From an uncultured Micrococcales bacterium (lineage in GTDB: Bacteria; Actinomycetota; Actinomycetes; Actinomycetales; Microbacteriaceae), in NCBI GenBank assembly GCA_903893675.1, contig CAITNA010000159.1, positions 1 to 50,415 on the forward strand: 50,415 bases of DNA, given 5' to 3'. Of this stretch, positions 1 to 6,759 are shown one piece after another (position 1 is the first letter of the stretch; each line of letters starts with the position of its first letter). A program made the translations under genes and the position numbers. Under the pieces are notes generated by a model that was not told the DNA's origin, searched no databases, and was given only the letters and a program-made list of their open reading frames with translations.

Positions 1-70
1 AGACGGGATTTGAACCCGTGTAGACGGCTTTGCAGGCCGCTGCCTCGCCTCTCGGCCACTCCACCGTGCT
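1..70 (-). tRNA. tRNA-Cys (GCA), 3' end cut by window edge
   Basis: Read on the minus strand, a D-arm with GGCCGAGAGGC, an anticodon arm CGGCCTGCAAAGCCG (anticodon GCA) and a T-arm with GGTTCAAATCC follow each other at normal spacing. The 5' acceptor strand starts near position 70. The 3' acceptor strand lies beyond base 1, so the gene is partial here. It follows tRNA-Gly on the same strand, 21 bases downstream, so the two are probably co-transcribed. The 5' boundary may be off by a base or two. Confidence 0.93.
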
Positions 71-91
71 AGAAGGCTTGCGCCTGATGCG

Positions 92-164
92 AGCGGATGA
101 CGAGATTCGAACTCGCGACCCCAACCTTGGCAAGGTTGTGCTCTACCAACTGAGCCACATCCGC
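92..164 (-). tRNA. tRNA-Gly (GCC)
   Basis: The minus strand gives a complete 73-base cloverleaf. The acceptor strands GCGGATG and CATCCGC pair, the D-arm carries GGCTCAGTTGGTAGAGC, the anticodon arm is CAACCTTGCCAAGGTTG (anticodon GCC) and the T-arm carries GTTCGAATC. No CCA is encoded after the discriminator base. It lies upstream of tRNA-Cys. Confidence 0.97.
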
Positions 165-237
165 ATGGTTCCTTACGAAACCTCGAAAATCCTAACCCAG
201 ACTTCGCCGATTTGGCAACCTCACCACACCCGTGGCA

Positions 238-243
238 TAGCCT
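238..243 (+). promoter_or_regulatory. -10 box of a leaderless start (two-TM protein)
   Basis: TAGCCT is followed by six bases and then the ATG at 250. This is the same TAnnnT, 6-7 bases, start codon arrangement seen before many other genes in the window, and places the transcription start at or next to the start codon. Confidence 0.55.
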
Positions 244-249
244 TGAGCA

Positions 250-489
250 ATGCTCATGGTGAACAATTCCAGCTGGCCAGATGTGATTTTGGCGGCCTGT
301 TTCGTGGTTCTTGCCGTGGCCATGCTCTTCGGCACCTTCTATTTCGGCGGCGCTTACGTGTTCTCGAACATCAAAGAGCGCTGGGCCGAATACAGCATCA
401 AGAAGCGCATCACTGTGATCAGCCAGGTGGTTATCACGCTTGGCGTGATCACAATTCTAGCTGTGCTGTCGTCGCAGAAACTTCACTAA
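250..489 (+). CDS. small two-helix membrane protein, unknown function
   Basis: The 79-residue protein has two clear hydrophobic segments (about residues 10-35 and 53-74) joined by a basic loop containing ERWAEYSIKKR, so it is probably an inner-membrane protein with two helices. I do not recognise the family. Support for it being a real gene comes from a TAGCCT box six bases before the ATG at 250, the leaderless pattern used elsewhere here, and from good third-position composition. A second in-frame ATG at 256 is possible. It is transcribed away from the tRNA-Gly/tRNA-Cys pair and converges with amtB, with a hairpin between them. Confidence 0.7.
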   Translation: MLMVNNSSWPDVILAACFVVLAVAMLFGTFYFGGAYVFSNIKERWAEYSIKKRITVISQVVITLGVITILAVLSSQKLH

Positions 490-539
490 GCAGGCAACTC
501 GACCATAGTCCTAAGAGAACTGGGACTCCTTAAGGCAAA

Positions 540-565
540 GCGGGAGCAGCATTCGCCACTCCCGC
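540..565. terminator. hairpin between convergent genes
   Basis: GCGGGAG at 540-546 pairs with CTCCCGC at 559-565 across a 12-base loop. It lies between the stop of the small membrane protein and the stop of amtB, which converge. There is no T-run on either side, so its strength as an intrinsic terminator is uncertain. Confidence 0.5.
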
Positions 566-579
566 CCTGATGAGAATCT

Positions 580-1854
580 CTATCCGCGGTCTGAACCGAA
601 GGCGTAAGCCTCTTCACCGTGAACCACGGTGTCGATGCCTGCGATCTCATCTTCTGCCTTGACTCGGAAACCAATGGTCTTCTCGATGACCCAGCCGATG
701 ATGAATGCCATCACGAAGCTGTAGATAAGAACCGCACCGGCACCCATTGCCTGGGCGAAGAACTGGTGGAAGCCGAAGCCGAACGCTGCGCCAACTCCGC
801 GACCGAAGATTCCGATCCACAGGGTTCCAACGATTCCACCAACGAGGTGGATGCCGACTACGTCTAGCGAGTCGTCGAAACCGAGCGCGAACTTGAGGTC
901 GATTGCGAGTGCACAGAGAGCACCGGCGACCAGGCCGAGCAGTAGCCCCCACATTGGATCGAGCTGAGCACAGGCTGGAGTAATCGCAACCAAACCAGCT
1001 ACTGCACCCGAGGCCGCGCCAATCGAGGTCGCCTTGCCGTGCTTGATTCTCTCGACGATAATCCAGCCGAGCATTGCTGCAGCAGGTGCGCCGATGGTGT
1101 TGATGAATGCAACCGATGCAATGCCGTCAGCTGCAAGCTCACTGCCCGAGTTGAACCCGAACCAGCCGAACCAGAGCAGCGCTGCACCGAGAAGAGTTAG
1201 TGGAACGTTGTGTGGCTGGTTGATGCCCTTCGAGAAACCGAAGCGCTTTCCTAGGATGAGCGCCAGCGCAAGACCGGCAGCACCAGCGTTAATGTGCACA
1301 GCGGTTCCACCGGCGAAGTCGATTACGCCGAGGTCTTTGACGATCCATCCGCCGTCGACGATTTTGCCGTTTGCCACGGTGAAGTTGAATACCCAGTTAG
1401 CAACCGGGAAGTAGACCAGGGTTGCCCAGACACCGGCGAAGACCATCCAAGCACCGAACTTTGCACGGTCGGCAATAGCGCCCGAGATCAGAGCAACGGT
1501 GATGATGGCAAAGGTTGCCTGGAACGAAACGAACGCGAGCGACGGATAAGTTGCACCAGCGACAGGGTTCAAGGCGTCAGTTACCTGCTGCTGCAGCCCG
1601 ATGAAGTTGGTATCGATTCCGAACCAGCCATCGATGCCATGGAAGGTCGAAGTGCCTCCGTTTGAGAATGCGATTGCATAGCCGTATACGACCCACAGAA
1701 CGGCGATTAGGCCCAGCGAGCCGAAGCTGAGCATCATCATGCTCACAACGCTCTTGGCCTTGACCATACCGCCATAGAAGAACGCCAAGCCGGGGGTCAT
1801 CAGCAGCACTAGGGCCGCCGAGATCAACACGAATGCGGTGTTGCCCTGATCCAT
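580..1854 (-). CDS. amtB: ammonium transporter AmtB
   Basis: The 424-residue protein belongs to the Amt/MEP/Rh family, which conducts NH3/NH4+ across the cytoplasmic membrane. About eleven hydrophobic helices can be read. The twin pore histidines are visible in FAGGTAVHINAGAAG and GIHLVGGIVGTLW, and the N-terminus (LVLLMTPGLAFFYGGMV) is typical. The start ATG at 1854 has a good ribosome site (AAAGAGG) at normal spacing. Unlike many bacteria, no glnK (PII) gene follows: the next gene downstream is convergent. A 26-base box shared with the glnA upstream region lies 70 bases before the start, so nitrogen control is likely. Identification is firm. Confidence 0.97.
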   Translation of the reverse strand: MDQGNTAFVLISAALVLLMTPGLAFFYGGMVKAKSVVSMMMLSFGSLGLIAVLWVVYGYAIAFSNGGTSTFHGIDGWFGIDTNFIGLQQQVTDALNPVAGATYPSLAFVSFQATFAIITVALISGAIADRAKFGAWMVFAGVWATLVYFPVANWVFNFTVANGKIVDGGWIVKDLGVIDFAGGTAVHINAGAAGLALALILGKRFGFSKGINQPHNVPLTLLGAALLWFGWFGFNSGSELAADGIASVAFINTIGAPAAAMLGWIIVERIKHGKATSIGAASGAVAGLVAITPACAQLDPMWGLLLGLVAGALCALAIDLKFALGFDDSLDVVGIHLVGGIVGTLWIGIFGRGVGAAFGFGFHQFFAQAMGAGAVLIYSFVMAFIIGWVIEKTIGFRVKAEDEIAGIDTVVHGEEAYAFGSDRG

Positions 1855-1872
1855 TTCATACCTCTTTCGTTA

Positions 1873-1889
1873 CAGATCCCTACGATCTG
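1873..1889. promoter_or_regulatory. inverted repeat in the amtB upstream region
   Basis: CAGATC, five bases, GATCTG form a perfect inverted repeat about 20-35 bases before the amtB start. It could be an operator or a hairpin in the 5' leader. The sequence alone does not decide. Confidence 0.35.
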
Positions 1890-1923
1890 GTGAAAGTCTG
1901 CAGAAGCGAAGTTTCACGCTATG

Positions 1924-1949
1924 GCGTGACTTGTTACGAAGATGTAAAA
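1924..1949 (-). promoter_or_regulatory. putative nitrogen-regulator box upstream of amtB
   Basis: On the minus strand this reads TTTTACATC-TT-CGTAACAAGT-C-ACGC. It matches the block upstream of glnA (34575-34600) at 23 of 26 positions. The core TTTAC-6 bases-GTAAC resembles the half-site spacing known for the actinobacterial regulator GlnR (GTnAC-6-GAAAC). A possible -10 (TAGCGT, 1916-1921) sits just downstream. The regulator assignment is inference. Confidence 0.6.
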
Positions 1950-1950
1950 G

Positions 1951-2961
1951 TTACAGCGCTGCCAGAGCGCCAAGACGACTAACGGCACGCAGGTATTTCT
2001 TGCGGAAGCCGCCTTCGATGTGCTCGGCTCGGAACAGTTTGGTGGTGTCGAGCCCTGCCCCGCGAATCGCGACCTGCTCCTCGTAGGCGCGGTCAACAAA
2101 CGCCACAAAGCGCAACGCATCTGATTGATCCTGGATGACCTTCGTGCCGATCAAGCCGACTCGGTCGAGCCCTTTGACCAGCACGCCGTAGTTCGAAGGG
2201 TGAACCTTCGATAGGTGCTTCAGCAGCGCGTCGAAGTTGTCGAGGGCAGAGTGCTTGGCCCCGCCCAACCACGATTCGATCTGCTTCTGGTCGTAGTTGC
2301 CGGCCTCGACTTCGGTTGGTCGATGACGGTGGTCTTCACCCTCGATGCGCAGCATCTGAAAACGCTCACTGATGCCGATGATTTCGCGCGCGAAATCGGC
2401 GGCGGCGAAGCGGCCCTCGCCAAGTGCGTTAGGTGGAGTGTTTGAGGTCGCAGCAAAGCGCGTGTTTCCACTGAGCTCGTTGAGCAAGCGCGACATCATC
2501 ATGGTGTCGCCCGGGTCGTCGAGTTCGAATTCATCGATGCAGAGAAGTTCATACTTGGAAAGCGCCTTCACGGCCTCTGCGAAACCAAGGGCACCAATCA
2601 GCGACGTGTATGAGATGAATGCGCCGAACGCCTTGCGACCCGAGAAAGCGTGATAGGTCGATGCGAGCAGGTGCGTCTTGCCGACACCGAAACCGCCGTC
2701 GAGGTAAATGCCCGCAGAAAGTTCTGATTTGCCGAACAGGCCTTTGCGCTCACGCTTGCCGAGGGCGAAATCTTGGGCCTGCTTCGAAACCTGGGCCTGG
2801 GATGGGTATTCCGCGTGAGGAACATAGTTCTTGAAGCTGGCCTTGGAGAATTCTCGCGGTGGCACAAGGTCGCCAAGCAGGGCGGCCGTGGTCGGTTGAG
2901 GGACTCGGGCGCACACAGATTCAAACGCTTGTTTTGCCAATTCTTTCCTCACCGTTGGCAC
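1951..2961 (-). CDS. zapE: cell division protein ZapE / AFG1-like ATPase
   Basis: The 336-residue protein is a P-loop ATPase of the AFG1/ZapE family. Walker A is GGFGVGKTH (near residue 90), Walker B is LLCIDEFEL, and a sensor segment with AATSNTPP follows. In E. coli ZapE binds the Z-ring; its role in Actinobacteria is less clear. The start is probably GTG at 2961, although a second in-frame GTG lies at 2952. It is divergent from the sulfurtransferase gene with a shared symmetric -10 element, and lies 96 bases upstream of amtB. The same neighbourhood (zapE beside a RibD-like reductase) occurs in mycobacteria. Confidence 0.92.
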   Translation of the reverse strand: MPTVRKELAKQAFESVCARVPQPTTAALLGDLVPPREFSKASFKNYVPHAEYPSQAQVSKQAQDFALGKRERKGLFGKSELSAGIYLDGGFGVGKTHLLASTYHAFSGRKAFGAFISYTSLIGALGFAEAVKALSKYELLCIDEFELDDPGDTMMMSRLLNELSGNTRFAATSNTPPNALGEGRFAAADFAREIIGISERFQMLRIEGEDHRHRPTEVEAGNYDQKQIESWLGGAKHSALDNFDALLKHLSKVHPSNYGVLVKGLDRVGLIGTKVIQDQSDALRFVAFVDRAYEEQVAIRGAGLDTTKLFRAEHIEGGFRKKYLRAVSRLGALAAL

Positions 2962-2978
2962 GATTTCGGGCCGTCAAT

Positions 2979-2985
2979 TAGCCTA
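2979..2985. promoter_or_regulatory. symmetric -10 element shared by zapE and the sulfurtransferase gene
   Basis: The heptamer TAGCCTA reads TAGCCT on the plus strand (towards the gene at 3018) and TAGGCT on the minus strand (towards zapE). Both match TAnnnT. Predicted starts would be near 2991 and 2972. Confidence 0.5.
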
Positions 2986-3017
2986 GGTGGGTAAGTCAGG
3001 AAAGCAGAGTCACTCAG

Positions 3018-3917
3018 ATGCCATTTGAACTAGATCCAAACCCCGAATTCGCCGCATACGCGCATCCTGAGGTGTTGGTCAGCACCGAGTGGCTAGCCCA
3101 AAACCTCGGCAAGCCTGGCCTGGTCTTGGTCGAATCTGACGAAGACGTTCTGCTCTATGCAACGGGCCACATCCCAGGCGCTGTCAAGATCGACTGGCAC
3201 ACCGACCTGAACGATCCAGTTCTGCGCGATTACCTGCAGGGCAAGGAATTTGCCAAGCTGCTTTCAAGCCGAGGCATCAAGCGCGACGACACCGTCGTGA
3301 TCTATGGCGACAACAAGAACTGGTGGGCAACCTATGCCCTATGGGTGTTCAAACTGTTTGGTCACCAGGATGTGCGCATCCTTGATGGTGGCCGTGAAGT
3401 TTGGATTGCCGAGGGTCGCCCGGTGACCACCGAGGTTCCAGTGGTTCAGCCAACCGACTACCCGGTTATTCAACGCGACGACCAGAAGTTGCGCGCATTC
3501 CGCGATGACGTTCTGGCCCACCTCGGTGGCCCACTGGTCGACGTGCGCTCTCCACAGGAATACACCGGCGAACGAACCCACATGCCGAATTATCCAGAAG
3601 AAGGCGCGCTTCGTGGCGGGCACATTCCGGGTGCAGCATCGATTCCTTGGTCGAAGGCCGCTCAGGAGAACGGTCGCTTCAAGTCGCGCGCAGAATTGAA
3701 CGCGCTCTACCTGGAAACCGAGAAGCTAGACCCGAACGCAGACACCATCGCCTACTGCCGAATCGGCGAGCGAAGCAGCCATACCTGGTTCGTGCTCACT
3801 TATCTGCTTGGCTTCAGCAACGTTCGCAACTACGACGGCTCGTGGACCGAGTGGGGCTCGCTAGTTCGCGTGCCGATTGCCACAGGCCCAGAGCGCGGAA
3901 GCTACGCAGCCCACTAA
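3018..3917 (+). CDS. sseA: thiosulfate/3-mercaptopyruvate sulfurtransferase (two rhodanese domains)
   Basis: The 299-residue protein has two tandem rhodanese domains, about residues 20-135 and 165-285. The first has lost its cysteine; the second keeps the active-site loop YCRIGERS, whose Cys carries the persulfide. The length is normal for the family. Members move sulfur from thiosulfate or 3-mercaptopyruvate to acceptors, and the loop alone does not tell which donor is used. The gene stop abuts the sufE start directly, suggesting that the persulfide sulfur may be handed on. The symbol follows common practice (also called cysA in mycobacteria). Confidence 0.9.
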   Translation: MPFELDPNPEFAAYAHPEVLVSTEWLAQNLGKPGLVLVESDEDVLLYATGHIPGAVKIDWHTDLNDPVLRDYLQGKEFAKLLSSRGIKRDDTVVIYGDNKNWWATYALWVFKLFGHQDVRILDGGREVWIAEGRPVTTEVPVVQPTDYPVIQRDDQKLRAFRDDVLAHLGGPLVDVRSPQEYTGERTHMPNYPEEGALRGGHIPGAASIPWSKAAQENGRFKSRAELNALYLETEKLDPNADTIAYCRIGERSSHTWFVLTYLLGFSNVRNYDGSWTEWGSLVRVPIATGPERGSYAAH

Positions 3918-4343
3918 ATGCCAATCACCGCAAACGCACAAGAGACCATCGAAGAGCTCGCACTGGTATCTGAGACTGACCGTCTCGAAGTTCTGATCGA
4001 ATACGCCGATGCCCTTCCGGCACTTCCGGCGCGCTATGCAGAACACCCAGATCTGCTTGAGCGAGTCGAAGAGTGCCAGTCACCTGTTTTTCTATTCGTT
4101 GAAGTGGCAGACGACAAGGTTCACCTGTTTCTAACTGCGCCGAAAGAGGCCCCGACCACGCGAGCGTTCGCAAGCATTCTGCACAAAGCACTCGACGCCC
4201 AGTCGGTAGAGACGGTTCTCGGTTTCGACGACGACTTTCCTGAACGGCTGGGGCTGACCCGTTTGGTTAGCCCGCTTCGCATGCGCGGCATTCGAGGCAT
4301 GCTTGCTCGAATCAAGCGACAGGTCGCCGAGAAATCTCGATGA
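3918..4343 (+). CDS. sufE: SufE family sulfur acceptor protein
   Basis: The 141-residue protein matches the SufE fold. The signature VEECQSPVFLFVEV contains the single Cys that accepts sulfur (compare the GCQS motif of E. coli SufE), and the C-terminal part with LGLTRLVSPLRMRGI is typical. SufE usually takes persulfide sulfur from the cysteine desulfurase SufS. No sufS lies nearby; instead the gene starts on the base after the stop of a rhodanese gene. This pairing recurs in Actinobacteria and suggests a rhodanese-to-SufE relay, which is inference. The next gene overlaps it by four bases (ATGA). Confidence 0.9.
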   Translation: MPITANAQETIEELALVSETDRLEVLIEYADALPALPARYAEHPDLLERVEECQSPVFLFVEVADDKVHLFLTAPKEAPTTRAFASILHKALDAQSVETVLGFDDDFPERLGLTRLVSPLRMRGIRGMLARIKRQVAEKSR

Positions 4344-4900
4344 CTCAAGGTCGCTATGGTGCCTGGACTGGCCTTCGCCTGGCAATGGTCGTAGGCCCTG
4401 CTGGCCAAACACTCGGCCCGGATGGCACCAGCCACTCACTGAGCAATCCCGAAGACCGCCACGAACTCATGGCCCTTCGAGCACTGGCTGATCTCATCGT
4501 CACTGACGCAAGCACCGCTGAGCGTGAGAACTACCGGCAATCGAAGCTTGCACCGCTTCAGGTTTGGTCGAGGCATCCAGGCACCATTAGCTGGAAGCCC
4601 ATCCAAGTTGAAGGCGGGCTTGCGCTCACGCTGGTCGACAGCAGCGACTTGGACTCGGCCGTGGCCAGCCTGGCTGGCAGCAATGTTCTTCTTGAGACAG
4701 GCCCGACGCTGTCTGCACTTTTGCTGCCTTGGATATCGTCTCTGGCAATCACCGTAGCGAGCCACGACAGCGACGATCGCACTGAGGCGCTGAACGCCTT
4801 GCTGCGCAAAATGGGCGCTGAACCGAGCCAGTGGCAGATCACCTGGATCAGCGGCCAGGTCAACTCATACGCTCTTGTCTCGCGGCGTGGCAGCCTGTGA
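4340..4900 (+). CDS. RibD C-terminal-like (pyrimidine reductase-like) protein
   Basis: The 186-residue protein looks like a shortened member of the RibD reductase / dihydrofolate reductase-like family. LLETGPTLSALLLPW corresponds to the EGGPTL..LL segment, and RPxGxxx-like features at the N-terminus (GPAGQTLGPDG) and a central Asp/Ala-rich stretch fit. Full family members have about 220-250 residues and a clear NADPH-binding loop, which I cannot confirm here, so it may be divergent. It overlaps sufE by four bases and sits close to zapE, as the pyrimidine reductase gene does in mycobacteria. Family assignment rests partly on this position. Confidence 0.65.
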   Translation: MTQGRYGAWTGLRLAMVVGPAGQTLGPDGTSHSLSNPEDRHELMALRALADLIVTDASTAERENYRQSKLAPLQVWSRHPGTISWKPIQVEGGLALTLVDSSDLDSAVASLAGSNVLLETGPTLSALLLPWISSLAITVASHDSDDRTEALNALLRKMGAEPSQWQITWISGQVNSYALVSRRGSL

Positions 4901-4917
4901 AGCGCTAACCGCGCCAA

Positions 4918-4923
4918 TATCCT
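4918..4923 (+). promoter_or_regulatory. -10 box of a leaderless start (DUF3000 gene)
   Basis: TATCCT is followed by six bases and then the GTG at 4930, giving a leaderless arrangement. It supports GTG at 4930 as the true start. Confidence 0.6.
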
Positions 4924-4929
4924 GAACGG

Positions 4930-5499
4930 GTGACCGACAACAAGTTGAGCCCTGAATTCCAGGCCGCAGAGCACACCCTGCGGGTTGCCTTCCAGCGCAG
5001 CGAGCTCGACATCCAGCAGATTCCTGCACCTAAGGAAATCGCCGAGAGTTCGGTCGCATTCGCGGCCTCAGTGCGCACCGACAAAGACCACGAGCACTCA
5101 CCTGCCGGCACCGGTCGATTTGTTCTTTTCTGGTCACCTGAACCGCAGGAAAATTGGACCACTCGATTCCGCATCGTGGTCTACGCGCGCGCACCTCTCG
5201 AAAGCGACATCGGCACCCAGGAAGACAGCTCTGAACTCACCTGGGCTTGGATGCTCGATTCACTCAAGTTTGCAGGCGCTGAGTTCAGCGCCCTGGCGGG
5301 AACTACCACTCGCATCATTTCAAACGGCCACGGCGATCTCGCAAGCGAAAACCAGCACGCAGAAATCGAACTGCGTGCCAGCTGGTCGCCGCACGGCACC
5401 GAGATGGGTCAGCACTTCGAGGCCTGGCAGAACCTGATCTGTGCAATGTCAGCGCTCTCGATTGCTCCTGGCATCGAAAAGCTAGACCGTTTCGCATAG
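4930..5499 (+). CDS. DUF3000 family protein
   Basis: The 189-residue protein matches the actinobacterial DUF3000 family in length and features: FQRSELDIQQIPAPKEIAE near the N-terminus, WMLDSLKFAGAEF in the middle, and an RASWSP segment with HFEAWQNLICAMSAL near the end. No enzymatic motif is visible and the function is unknown. The GTG start is fixed by the preceding TATCCT box. The order DUF3000, RNase D, then dxs on the other strand is conserved in mycobacteria. The RNase D start lies three bases after the stop, so the two are co-transcribed and probably translationally coupled. Confidence 0.9.
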   Translation: MTDNKLSPEFQAAEHTLRVAFQRSELDIQQIPAPKEIAESSVAFAASVRTDKDHEHSPAGTGRFVLFWSPEPQENWTTRFRIVVYARAPLESDIGTQEDSSELTWAWMLDSLKFAGAEFSALAGTTTRIISNGHGDLASENQHAEIELRASWSPHGTEMGQHFEAWQNLICAMSALSIAPGIEKLDRFA

Positions 5500-5502
5500 T
5501 TC

Positions 5503-6759
5503 ATGGCAGAACTCGAAAACACCCCGCTTCTAAAGCCGCGCCGTGAAGTCGTCTTTGTCGACAACTCAGATGCTCTCGCGAACTGTGTTGCAGAACTCGC
5601 TACTCAAGACGGCGCGTTCGCGCTCGATGCTGAACGTGCATCCGGGTTTAAGTATTCGCAGCGCGCCTATTTGATTCAGATCAGCAGACGAAACTCGAAG
5701 CTCTATCTGATTGACCCAGTAGCCATCTCCGCGGATGGAGACATCGCCGCTTTCTCTGCGCTTGCCGAATTGCTGGCCAAAGACACTTGGATCCTGCACG
5801 CGGCAACTCAAGACCTAGGCTGCCTTGCCGAGTTGGGCTTAAAGCCAACCTCGTTATTTGACACAGAGCTTGGCTCGCGATTGAACGGCCTCGAGCGCGT
5901 GGGTCTTGGCGCCGTTGTCGAGCACTATCTTCACCTGCAACTCGCAAAGGAACACTCCGCTGTCGACTGGTCTAAGCGCCCGCTAGATGCAGCTTGGCTC
6001 GACTACGCCGCACTCGATGTAGATGTGATGCACGAGGTCATGGATGGAGTTCGCACCGATCTCGAAGCTGGCGACAAAGCCGCCTGGGCTGCCGAGGAAT
6101 TCGAGGCTCTTCTGGGCTTCACTCCAAAAGGCCCTAAGCCAGATCGCTGGCGCAGCACCACTGGCCTGCACGATGTGAAAGACCAGCGCGGGTTAGCCGT
6201 TGCCAGAGAGCTTTGGCAGGCACGTGAAGACCTCGGTCGCAAACTCGACGTATCGCCTGGCCGTTTGATTCCGGATGTATCGATAAGCCACGTGGCAAAG
6301 ACGCTGCCGCGTTCTCGCCCGATTTTGGCAGCAGATAAGTCTTTCCATGGCCGCGCATCGCGCAACTACCTAGACACCTGGTGGGAGGCAGTTTCGCGCG
6401 GACTCGAGACCAATGACCTGCCACCGCTTCGAGTGCCGGCCACCGGCATTCCGAACCACCGCAACTGGCCAAACAAGTTTCCGAAGGCGGCTGCCCGCTT
6501 GTCGCTTGCCCGCACCGGCCTCACTGAACTTGCCGAGCAACTGAAGTTGCCTGTAGAAAATCTGATTTCACCTGAGCCAGTGCGTCAGGTCTGCTGGATC
6601 GAGCGCGATGATGTTGATCACGATGTGCTCATCCAAGAACTGATTGGGTTGGGAGTTCGCAATTGGCAGGCAGCTTTCGCCGCACCGATTCTTATTGCTG
6701 CGATTCAGAGGGCTGACGAGGAACTGACTCGTCAAGCGCCCGAGCATACGGAACCTTAG
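5503..6759 (+). CDS. rnd: ribonuclease D-like 3'-5' exonuclease with HRDC domain
   Basis: The 418-residue protein has an N-terminal DEDD exonuclease domain (about residues 20-200): FALDAERASG supplies the DxE pair, WILHAATQDLGCLAELG the second Asp, and DYAALDVDVMHEV the third with a Tyr four residues before the final Asp (DEDDy type). HRDC regions follow (about 215-300 and 320-400). Such enzymes trim tRNA and other stable RNA 3' ends. It follows DUF3000 with a three-base gap. Its last 68 bases overlap the 3' end of dxs on the opposite strand. Confidence 0.93.
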   Translation: MAELENTPLLKPRREVVFVDNSDALANCVAELATQDGAFALDAERASGFKYSQRAYLIQISRRNSKLYLIDPVAISADGDIAAFSALAELLAKDTWILHAATQDLGCLAELGLKPTSLFDTELGSRLNGLERVGLGAVVEHYLHLQLAKEHSAVDWSKRPLDAAWLDYAALDVDVMHEVMDGVRTDLEAGDKAAWAAEEFEALLGFTPKGPKPDRWRSTTGLHDVKDQRGLAVARELWQAREDLGRKLDVSPGRLIPDVSISHVAKTLPRSRPILAADKSFHGRASRNYLDTWWEAVSRGLETNDLPPLRVPATGIPNHRNWPNKFPKAAARLSLARTGLTELAEQLKLPVENLISPEPVRQVCWIERDDVDHDVLIQELIGLGVRNWQAAFAAPILIAAIQRADEELTRQAPEHTEP

